The position numbers and the translations under genes are program-made. The notes under the pieces are model-generated. The model saw nothing but the letters and a program-made list of their open reading frames with translations, was not told the DNA's origin and ran no database searches. Positions 1 to 5,020 of a DNA stretch of 5,020 nucleotides are shown one piece after another. This DNA is from Candidatus Eiseniibacteriota bacterium (GTDB taxonomy: Bacteria; Arandabacterota; Arandabacteria; Arandabacterales; Arandabacteraceae): the NCBI GenBank assembly GCA_030622265.1, contig JAUXGG010000170.1, positions 1 to 5,020 on the forward strand. The letters are read 5' to 3'. How positions within the stretch are numbered: the stretch's first letter is position 1; each line of letters opens with the position of its first letter.

Positions 1-1
1 G

Positions 2-52
2 GGTGCGCCCACGCTGCGCATAGCCGGCATCACTGTCGGCGGCAGAGCTTAG
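2..52 (+). CDS. tldD: C-terminal end of a TldD-like metalloprotease subunit (partial, 5' end outside the window)
   Basis: Only the last 16 codons and a TAG stop at 50-52 are present. The visible peptide is GAPTLRIAGITVGGRA. It matches the usual TldD ending, in which a small-residue/PTL segment leads to a final (I/L)TVGG. It also parallels the end of the next gene (SPTLRVGEMKVGGA), as expected because TldD and TldE are paralogues with the same C-terminal fold. TldD is the catalytic, HExxxH-bearing subunit of the TldD-TldE heterodimeric protease, but that motif would lie upstream and cannot be checked here. The assignment combines the tail motif with the tldE gene that follows directly. It could instead be a second TldE/PmbA-type paralogue, but a tldD-tldE pair is the more common arrangement. 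Confidence 0.8.
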   Translation, partial: GAPTLRIAGITVGGRA

Positions 53-56
53 GAGG
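51..56 (+). promoter_or_regulatory. Shine-Dalgarno of tldE, overlapping the tldD stop codon
   Basis: AGGAGG is a near-perfect ribosome binding site. Its first two bases are the last two bases of the upstream TAG stop. Two in-frame ATG codons follow, at 59-61 and 62-64. The spacer is 2 bases to the first and 5 bases to the second, so the second ATG is the better-placed start. The overlap of stop and Shine-Dalgarno suggests translational coupling of the two protease subunits. Confidence 0.85.
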
Positions 57-61
57 CCATG

Positions 62-1405
62 ATGGGTATCGAAGAGACTGCGAAACGCCTGCTTGGCCTC
101 ATCGAGAAAGCCGGGGTCGACGAGGGAGAGGTATTCGTCCAGAAAACCCGGGGACTTGAAATCAGCCTGAGGGACCAGGAAGTGGAGAGCCTCCGGAACA
201 TGGATGAGGGCGGCTTTGCCCTGCGTATGATATCTGAAGGCCGGATGGGCTTTGTCCACAGCTCGGACTTGCGAGACGAGGCCTTGATAAGAAGCGTGGA
301 ACAGTGCGTGGCCTTGGCGAAGGCATCGCAGCCCGATGAAGCGAACCGGCTGCCTGAACCCTCGGAGCCCGGTCCGGACGTGGACACCCACGATGAGACC
401 TTCCCGGACATCTCATTTGAGCGGAAGATCGCGCTCCTAAAGGACATGGAGACGCTCTCCTTCGCATATGATCCGGTCATCTCCAAGATGGAATCGGTAT
501 CCTATGAGGATGCCGAGACCGAGACGGCGATTGCCAACACTCACGGCATCTTTGTGCATGGCAAGTCCACTCGCTTTTCATCCGGCGTCTCAGTCATGGC
601 CGAGAAGGACGGCGAGGTGGAAAGCGCGGGGGAAGAGACCGAGAGCAGGTACTTTGCGGACCTGGACCCGCCATCGAAGGTGGCAACCCGCGCCTGCTGG
701 AAGGCCACGTCCATGCTGGGTGCAAAGCCTGTCCCCTCCCAGGAGGTGCCGGTCATATTCGACCGTGACGTGGTCTACGCCATGCTGATCCATTTCTTTG
801 CCATGATAAACGGCGGCAATGTGGCCGACGGCCTTTCCGCCCTGGAGGGCAGGATAGGGGAGAAGATCGCATCGGATCTTGTGACGGTGGTCGATGACGC
901 CACCATCGCCCGGGGTATCGGAAGCAGGAGCTTCGATGCCGAGGGAACCCCATCAGGCACGACCGTGATTCTCGAGGGCGGCGTGCTGCGGTCATTCTTA
1001 TTCGACTCGAGATCGGCCGGAAGAGCGGGTTTTAAGTCCACAGGCAATGCGAGGCGCGGCGGCTTCAGGGATCTTCCCCGGGTAGGATACTCCAACCTCT
1101 ATATCCAGCGGGGCGCTGTGACCCCTGAGAAGATCATGGAATCCACCAAGACCGGTCTCTGGCTCATGTCGCTTGCGGGCTGGTGGGTCGGAATCAATCC
1201 TTCGACCGGTGACTTCTCAAGCGGAGCCAAGGGGCTCTGGGTCGAAGACGGCAAGGTTGTCCATCCGGTCAGGAATGTCACGATCGCATCCAATATACTC
1301 GAGATGCTCGAGTCCGTGGACATGGTGGGCGACGACCTTTTCTTCAGGCACGCCGCCAACAGTCCGACCCTCCGGGTAGGTGAGATGAAAGTGGGGGGCG
1401 CATAG
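62..1405 (+). CDS. tldE: TldE/PmbA family protein, non-catalytic partner of the TldD-TldE protease
   Basis: This 447-residue protein has the usual length for TldE/PmbA. With TldD it forms a cytoplasmic heterodimeric metalloprotease that trims small or unfolded peptides. In E. coli the pair matures microcin B17 and degrades the CcdA antitoxin. The N-terminal domain (about residues 23-90) carries the ISLRDQEVESLRN and GRMGFVHSSDL segments typical of the family. The C-terminal domain contains SRSFDAEGTPS (288-298), GFKSTGNARR (323-332), GINPSTGDFS (377-386) and a final SPTLRVGEMKVGGA. No HExxxH motif is present, which marks it as the E subunit and not TldD. The start at 62 was chosen for its 5-base spacing from AGGAGG; an alternative ATG lies at 59, adding one residue. 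It follows the tldD tail in an apparent operon. No substrate gene is visible, so the physiological target in this organism is unknown. Confidence 0.93.
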   Translation: MGIEETAKRLLGLIEKAGVDEGEVFVQKTRGLEISLRDQEVESLRNMDEGGFALRMISEGRMGFVHSSDLRDEALIRSVEQCVALAKASQPDEANRLPEPSEPGPDVDTHDETFPDISFERKIALLKDMETLSFAYDPVISKMESVSYEDAETETAIANTHGIFVHGKSTRFSSGVSVMAEKDGEVESAGEETESRYFADLDPPSKVATRACWKATSMLGAKPVPSQEVPVIFDRDVVYAMLIHFFAMINGGNVADGLSALEGRIGEKIASDLVTVVDDATIARGIGSRSFDAEGTPSGTTVILEGGVLRSFLFDSRSAGRAGFKSTGNARRGGFRDLPRVGYSNLYIQRGAVTPEKIMESTKTGLWLMSLAGWWVGINPSTGDFSSGAKGLWVEDGKVVHPVRNVTIASNILEMLESVDMVGDDLFFRHAANSPTLRVGEMKVGGA

Positions 1406-1448
1406 GCCGGCGCTTACCCTTTTAGACAAACCGTTTTTGCCCTTGGGG

Positions 1449-1471
1449 TTTGCTAGCATATCGCTAACAAA
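1449..1471 (-). terminator. Possible weak hairpin downstream of the LVIVD-repeat gene
   Basis: TTTGCTAGC at 1449-1457 and GCTAACAAA at 1463-1471 are inverted copies around a 5-base loop. Read as - strand RNA, all nine positions pair, one as a U-G wobble. On the + strand the same position is a C-A mismatch, so the structure favours - strand transcripts. It lies about 120 bases beyond the - strand stop. The stem is AT-rich and no T run follows on the - strand, so a role as an intrinsic terminator is doubtful. Confidence 0.25.
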
Positions 1472-1564
1472 ATAAGATGGAACAGGGTGACTTAAGGGAA
1501 ACCACCAGAGATACGAGATCAATATAGTCGTCTGAAGATTTTCCAGTTATGTCATTCCTCTTCC

Positions 1565-1584
1565 CTGGTGTTCACTCCAGTTTT
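1565..1584 (+). terminator. Possible weak intrinsic terminator for the tldD-tldE block
   Basis: CTGG (1565-1568) and CCAG (1577-1580) form a short stem, extended by one further G-C pair across a T-T mismatch. It is followed directly by four T residues at 1581-1584. The geometry matches a + strand Rho-independent terminator, but the stem is short and the T run minimal. It ends just before the stop codon of the convergent - strand gene. Confidence 0.22.
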
Positions 1585-1588
1585 GTCG

Positions 1589-4500
1589 TCACCTCAACCT
1601 GATCATCTTGCGGGTGGCCCGAAAGCCATCGGCTTCCATCTTCACGAAGTATATACCGGGACAGGTGCGCCTGGCGTGATCATCCAGGCCGGTCCAGGAA
1701 ACCGAGTGACGCCCTGCAGGGTAAGGCCCAGTACTCAGCCTGGTTACAAGCCTCCCTTCTATGTCAAACACACTCAGGTCCACAGGGGTGGGCTTGGGTA
1801 GATCGAACCCGATCACGGTCGTTGTCTGGAACGGATTGGGGCTGTTCTGGGTGAGAATATAGACTGTTGGGAGATCTCCGGCATGACAAGCAGAATTAGG
1901 ATTCTCAATGCTGGAAGCATCCCCCTCGTTACCCGAGACATCTGTAGCTGTGACGTGATAGTGACCATACACATCCTCGGATACATCCATTTCATTATCA
2001 ACCGTATAATCCAACAAGACGGCGGTCGAATCAAATCCCGATACGTCCGAGCCGTAGACCGTGAAGTGATCGAAGTCCTCTTCCGTGGTTTCGTTCCATA
2101 TTAGCTGCGCCGGCGATGCCATGGCAAGGCCCCCCGGTGGTGATGGTGCCAGGTTGTCAACCGAGTAGCCACTGTCTACAGGTGAGTCATAGAAAACGCC
2201 CGGTCTGGAGATCCACGCCCGTATGAAGAAGACACTGTGATGCATACCGCCTGAAACGGTTGAGTCGATTGACGTGGGAACAGTGGCTACGTAGGATGGT
2301 CCACAGCCTGCTATTATCGTCCCCACAGAATCCCAAACCCCGGGTGGGAAAGTGGCAGGGGCTTCGCTGTCTTCCGCACCTGTCACTCGGCCAATCTCGT
2401 CACTTCGCCTTTCGGCCAGGTTCGTAGACTGTGCCATGGACTGATCGGCTCTCCTGAAAACGGTGTATTCGGTGATCGGCGGTGAGCACTCGGCATCGTC
2501 GTAGCCACTCTTGGTCCAGACGATTCTCACCTGGTGTCCTTGGTCATCCGGTACATCCGAGATCGAGTCGATGACCGCGAATTCAAACAGCCACTCAATC
2601 TCGAGGTCTGTACAACACGGATTGAAACCTGAAGCAACACAACAATGCCTTGATTTCCAGAGCAGACTGCTGCCGGCTGAACTGAATACAGAGAACGTAT
2701 CAGCTGGAGCCGCCTCCCTCCAGTTAGCGCCCCCGTCGGAGCTCAGATCCCACAGGATGGAGTCCGTTTGACCGGTCGCCAGGCGTGCTCCGACGATTAG
2801 GTCATCCGATCCGTCAATAGGTAGGGAATGCGCCGTGCAGTTCTGCCCGTCGAGGTGACGTTCGAAGATCTTAATCAGATGGAGGCCTGACAGGCCATCC
2901 CCGACACAGACATGGTCACAAGAGATCACGACACCGTGAGCATCCCCGGGCGTGTCGTAGACTGCCGCCAGTGTGGGATTGGCGGCATCGCTGACATCGA
3001 TAATCTGGAGTCCCGAAGCCCCATCCCCGACACAGACATAGTTGCCGGCGATGGCGACATCGTGAGCGTCACCGGGCGTATCATAGTTTCCGGCTGATGC
3101 AGGGTTGGCAGGATCGGTGATATCAACGATTTGAAGTCCCGAAGCTCCATCCCCAACGTAAGCATAGTCCCCGGAGATCACGACACCATGAGCTTCCCCG
3201 GGCGTGTCATAGCTCCCTCGCAGTATGGGATATGTAGGATCCGTGATATCAACCACCTGAAGGCCTGCGCTACCATCACCTACGTAGGCATAGTTGCCGC
3301 TAACCGCAACACCGTAAGCTTCCCCGGGTGTGTCACAACTTCCGGCCGGTGCAGGGTTGGTACAATCGGTGATATCGATGATCCGAAGGCCGCAGATACC
3401 ATCAGCAATGCAGGCATAGTTGCCGAATACGTCGACGCCGTGAGCCTCTCCGGGCGTGTCACAGTTTCCAACTAGCTCGGGATCGGTGAGATCGCTGATA
3501 CTGACGATCTGTAGACCATGTGCACAGTCGCCCACGTAAGCATAATCGCCAGCAAGGGCTACGCCGTAAGCTTCCCCCGGCGTATCGCAACTTCCAGTCA
3601 CCACAGGGTTTTGGGGATCACCGATATCAATCACCTTCACTCCCGATGCACCGTCGCTGACGCACGCATAGTGACCGGCTGTTGCGACGCCATGCGCATC
3701 ACTGAGCGAGAGACAACTTCCGCTGGGCAGGGGGGACTCCAGGAAATCCGCGATGTGAGCAACATGGAATCCATAGCACCAGTCCACCACATACGCATGC
3801 TCACCGTCGACCGCTACACCATGAGCGTTGCACGGTGTCACGCAGCTACCTATGTACTCTGGATTTGCCGGGTCAGAGATGTCTAGCGCCACAATGCCGG
3901 TGTTGTGATCGGCAACGTAAACACAAGTTCCACACATGGCCACGCGCCGAGCATTGCCCGGGGTATCGTAGGTCCCGATGTGCACCGGATTGGCGGGATC
4001 ACTCACGTCGACCACCACAAGCCCTGCCACCCCGCCCCCAATGCATACATAATCACCTGAAACGTCGAGGCCCCGGGCGAAACCAGGCGTAGCACAGCTG
4101 CCCACGTGTGCGGGTTCCAGAGGATTGCTGATGTCGATGACGCGAAGACCGTCTGCACCGTCCGCGACATAAGCATAGTCGCCTGAGACTTCGACGTACC
4201 GGCCGCCGCCGGTCAGGTAACTGGTGGCCACAAGCATAGGGTTGGTCGGGTCACTTATGTCCATTATTTTGAGTGCGCCAATGCAGGAAAGAAACGCGTA
4301 GTCGCCGGAGATGGCAGCACGATAGGTGCAGCCTGTGACGTAGCTTCCTGCGTATCTCGGATCGGTTGGGTCGCTTATGTCAACAACCTGAAGCCCGCCG
4401 CTCCAATCAGCTACGTAGGCATAGTCGCCTGAGACCGTGATGTTATGGGCATAGTCGGGCGTATCATAAGTCGCCACATGCTGGGGATATGCGGGATCTT

Positions 4501-4822
4501 TGATATCGAAGATCTGAACCCCACAGGCATAATCCCCGGCATAGGCATAGTCCCCGGAGATCGCCACGCCATAGCATGAGTCACTGGGCGTATTGTAATG
4601 TGACAGCCACACGATATCATAGGGGGGTAGCTTGAGTTCACCTGCCAGCGTGTCCCACAATGCCAGCGTTCTCATGCCATCGCAGAATTGGAGCGTGGTA
4701 AAGTCCTCAACGTAGGCGCGGTGAACGGCTTCCGCCGGACAAGACAGGAGTGCCAACAATAGTGAGAATGCCAGGCAGGAGATTACACAGGCCTTTTTGC
4801 GCATAAGGGCTCTACCTCTCAT
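1589..4822 (-). CDS. Large exported LVIVD-repeat (beta-propeller) protein with a C-terminal FlgD-Ig/sorting-like domain
   Basis: The gene encodes 1077 residues counted from ATG 4820-4822. That ATG lies 8 bases after AAGGAG (4831-4836). A GTG at 4829-4831 in the same frame overlaps this ribosome site and is unlikely to be used. The order is: signal sequence (about 1-32: RKK, a hydrophobic core, then SCPAEA); a head segment with YVEDF and WDTLAGELKLPPY (37-68); 14 LVIVD repeats (76-653); a beta-sandwich-like stretch (about 655-747); fibronectin-III-like modules (about 748-880 and 888-975, with VRIVWTKSGYD and YHVTATDVSGN); and a C-terminal domain (988-1077). By family knowledge LVIVD repeats form beta-propellers on cell-surface proteins. 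No catalytic motif is seen, so a binding, adhesion or scaffold role is inference. The gene is probably co-transcribed with the gene ending at 4828. It has 33 cysteines outside the signal, which is many for an exported protein. The precise ligand is unknown. Confidence 0.9.
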   Translation of the reverse strand: MRGRALMRKKACVISCLAFSLLLALLSCPAEAVHRAYVEDFTTLQFCDGMRTLALWDTLAGELKLPPYDIVWLSHYNTPSDSCYGVAISGDYAYAGDYACGVQIFDIKDPAYPQHVATYDTPDYAHNITVSGDYAYVADWSGGLQVVDISDPTDPRYAGSYVTGCTYRAAISGDYAFLSCIGALKIMDISDPTNPMLVATSYLTGGGRYVEVSGDYAYVADGADGLRVIDISNPLEPAHVGSCATPGFARGLDVSGDYVCIGGGVAGLVVVDVSDPANPVHIGTYDTPGNARRVAMCGTCVYVADHNTGIVALDISDPANPEYIGSCVTPCNAHGVAVDGEHAYVVDWCYGFHVAHIADFLESPLPSGSCLSLSDAHGVATAGHYACVSDGASGVKVIDIGDPQNPVVTGSCDTPGEAYGVALAGDYAYVGDCAHGLQIVSISDLTDPELVGNCDTPGEAHGVDVFGNYACIADGICGLRIIDITDCTNPAPAGSCDTPGEAYGVAVSGNYAYVGDGSAGLQVVDITDPTYPILRGSYDTPGEAHGVVISGDYAYVGDGASGLQIVDITDPANPASAGNYDTPGDAHDVAIAGNYVCVGDGASGLQIIDVSDAANPTLAAVYDTPGDAHGVVISCDHVCVGDGLSGLHLIKIFERHLDGQNCTAHSLPIDGSDDLIVGARLATGQTDSILWDLSSDGGANWREAAPADTFSVFSSAGSSLLWKSRHCCVASGFNPCCTDLEIEWLFEFAVIDSISDVPDDQGHQVRIVWTKSGYDDAECSPPITEYTVFRRADQSMAQSTNLAERRSDEIGRVTGAEDSEAPATFPPGVWDSVGTIIAGCGPSYVATVPTSIDSTVSGGMHHSVFFIRAWISRPGVFYDSPVDSGYSVDNLAPSPPGGLAMASPAQLIWNETTEEDFDHFTVYGSDVSGFDSTAVLLDYTVDNEMDVSEDVYGHYHVTATDVSGNEGDASSIENPNSACHAGDLPTVYILTQNSPNPFQTTTVIGFDLPKPTPVDLSVFDIEGRLVTRLSTGPYPAGRHSVSWTGLDDHARRTCPGIYFVKMEADGFRATRKMIRLR
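1592..1861 (-). other. C-terminal FlgD-Ig / type IX sorting-like domain of the LVIVD-repeat protein
   Basis: This segment encodes residues 988-1077 (ATG 4822 numbering). It carries the familiar sequence of landmarks: QNSPNPF (992-998), a T-x-I-x-F-x-LP strand, VFDIEGR (1018-1024), WTGLD (1043-1047), GIYF (1056-1059) and a basic, hydrophobic end RKMIRLR. Domains of this kind close many secreted proteins in Bacteroidetes-related and FCB candidate phyla and are thought to act in export or surface attachment. Sequence alone cannot separate a true type IX signal from the FlgD-Ig-like family. The DDHARRTCPG loop replaces the more usual D-x-x-G-x-x-x-x-SG and adds a cysteine. Confidence 0.8.
2864..4597 (-). 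repeat. Array of 14 tandem LVIVD protein repeats, period 126 bases
   Basis: Each unit encodes about 42 residues on the pattern YDTPGxAHGVxxSGDYAYVG followed by DGxxGLQIVDISDPxNP. Units begin at residues 76, 119, 161, 202, 243, 285, 327, 370, 412, 454, 496, 538, 580 and 622. Units 9 to 13 are exactly 42 residues; the N-terminal ones vary between 41 and 43. The DNA period is visible directly: CCCCGGGCG-like segments recur at 2944, 3070, 3196, 3322 and 3448. Units 11 to 13 are the most alike (for example DGASGLQIVDITD against DGASGLQIIDVSD), suggesting more recent duplication at that end. Units 7 (FHVAHIADFLES) and 14 (LHLIKIFERHL) have lost the core motif. Confidence 0.93.
4727..4822 (-). other. 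N-terminal export signal of the LVIVD-repeat protein
   Basis: The encoded peptide has a basic start (MRGRALMRKK), a hydrophobic core of about 16 residues and then LLSCPAEA before VHRAY. A-E-A (30-32) is a good signal peptidase I site. LLSC (25-28) also fits a loose lipobox with Cys28 as a lipid-modified residue. A further internal ATG at 4802-4804 would begin directly at MRKK and give a shorter, more classical signal, but its upstream ribosome site (GAGAGG, 10 bases away) is weaker than that of the ATG at 4822. Confidence 0.8.
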
Positions 4823-4827
4823 TGCTC

Positions 4828-5019
4828 TCACTCCTTTCCCATCTCATCCCTGCCATCCCAGAGCACCTGATGTAGTCCCGGTGACTCCTTTCGAGAGATA
4901 TGCGTCCGGACAGCCCTGCCCTCGACACTGAATACCATCAGGCTCACCTCTGTCTGATTGGCCAGTGAATGGCTAACTGTCGTCGAAGATGTGAATGGAT
5001 TAGGAGAATTCGTGTGGAG
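4828..5019 (-). CDS. C-terminal end of an upstream secreted protein with a truncated FlgD-Ig/sorting-like domain (partial)
   Basis: An open frame enters from the right edge and encodes 63 residues before TGA at 4828-4830. It contains TNSPNPF, then EVSLMVFSVEGRAVRTH, then SPGLHQVLWDGRDEMGKE and the stop. These are the landmarks of the same C-terminal domain that closes the large neighbouring gene: NSPNPF, V-F-x-x-EGR, and W-(D/T)-G-x-D. The frame has no good start of its own, and the 5' part lies outside the window. Compared with the neighbour it stops where the final GIYF strand and basic end should follow, so about 25 residues are missing. No other frame past the stop restores them. The gene may be functional with a shortened domain, or it may be decaying. 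Its N-terminal domains and function are unknown. Confidence 0.8.
   Translation of the reverse strand, partial: LHTNSPNPFTSSTTVSHSLANQTEVSLMVFSVEGRAVRTHISRKESPGLHQVLWDGRDEMGKE
4831..4836 (-). promoter_or_regulatory. Shine-Dalgarno of the LVIVD-repeat gene, inside the upstream coding region
   Basis: AAGGAG on the - strand lies 8 bases before ATG 4820-4822, an ideal spacing. It falls within the last two sense codons of the upstream reading frame (AAG GAG), whose TGA stop is at 4828-4830. Only 5 bases separate that stop from the ATG, which supports co-transcription and translational coupling of the two genes. This site decides the start in favour of ATG 4822 over the in-frame GTG at 4831. Confidence 0.8.
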
Positions 5020-5020
5020 A

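Larger units (their letters stand above)
1406..1588. other. Convergent intergenic region without a convincing gene
   Basis: These 183 bases separate the stop of tldE (+) from the stop of the LVIVD-repeat gene (-). The longest open stretches are tiny (for example a 16-codon ATG frame at 1477) and lack any recognisable product or good ribosome site. Two weak hairpins are present and listed separately. No strong GC-rich stem with a long T run is seen on either strand, so termination here may be factor-dependent or rely on these weak structures. Confidence 0.6.

Noticed and set aside
62..1405. Missing HExxxH metal site in the TldE-like protein taken as a mutated active site
   Set aside because: TldE/PmbA proteins normally lack this motif; the catalytic site belongs to TldD. 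The absence is expected.
1477..1527. Small + strand frame starting ATGGAACAG in the intergenic region
   Set aside because: It has only 16 codons, no clear ribosome site and no recognisable sequence.
1..1588. TldD-TldE pair as part of a microcin or modified-peptide cluster
   Set aside because: No precursor peptide, cyclodehydratase or transporter gene is visible, and tldD-tldE pairs are widespread outside such clusters.
2912..3886. Several open + strand frames opposite the repeat array
   Set aside because: They are antisense shadows created by the repeated codons of the - strand gene. Their translations resemble no family and they lack ribosome sites.
2864..4597. Regular repeats spaced by variable sequence, as in a CRISPR array
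   Set aside because: The period is 126 bases, the repeats stay in one reading frame and they encode LVIVD units. There are no short palindromic repeats with unique spacers.
4800..4830. Frameshift as the cause of the shortened upstream sorting-like domain
   Set aside because: None of the frames after the stop encodes the expected GIYF strand or basic end, so a single base error cannot explain the loss.
4829..4831. GTG as start codon of the large gene
   Set aside because: It overlaps the Shine-Dalgarno itself. The ATG at 4820-4822 has an 8-base spacer and is far better placed.

Overview
The window holds two unrelated convergent gene blocks, with no rRNA, tRNA, CRISPR array or mobile element. 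The left block (+ strand) is the tail of a tldD-like gene followed at once by a complete tldE/pmbA gene. The right block (- strand) is the tail of a secreted-protein gene followed at once by a 1077-residue exported LVIVD-repeat protein. The blocks meet in a 183-base intergenic stretch at 1406-1588 that has only weak hairpins.

The DNA is moderately GC-rich. Two adjacent - strand genes encode C-terminal domains of the FlgD-Ig/type IX-sorting-like kind, each with an NSPNPF motif, a V-x-GR strand and a W-x-G-x-D strand. This points to an uncultured bacterium of the FCB-related candidate phyla (Eisenbacteria, Latescibacteria, Krumholzibacteria and similar groups), which carry many such surface proteins. 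The assignment rests on domain style only, and the exact phylum is not determinable here.

Left block, 1-1405: TldD and TldE form a heterodimeric protease. The tldD tail stops at 50-52, inside the Shine-Dalgarno of tldE, so the two look translationally coupled. TldE lacks the HExxxH metal site, as expected for this subunit. No peptide substrate gene is visible nearby.

Right block, 1589-5020: the large gene encodes an N-terminal export signal, a short head segment, 14 LVIVD repeats of about 42 residues, two or three beta-sandwich/fibronectin-III-like modules and a C-terminal sorting/FlgD-Ig-like domain. Repeats 7 and 14 are the two that lose the LVIVD signature, so the array reads naturally as two seven-bladed beta-propellers. 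The array is unusually rich in cysteine. The gene upstream, seen only by its last 63 codons, has the same kind of C-terminal domain but stops about 25 residues early, 5 bases before the start of the large gene.

The most interesting points are the 7+7 propeller architecture, the cysteine pattern and the truncated sorting domain. I see no evidence of a defence, mobile or otherwise wholly new system.
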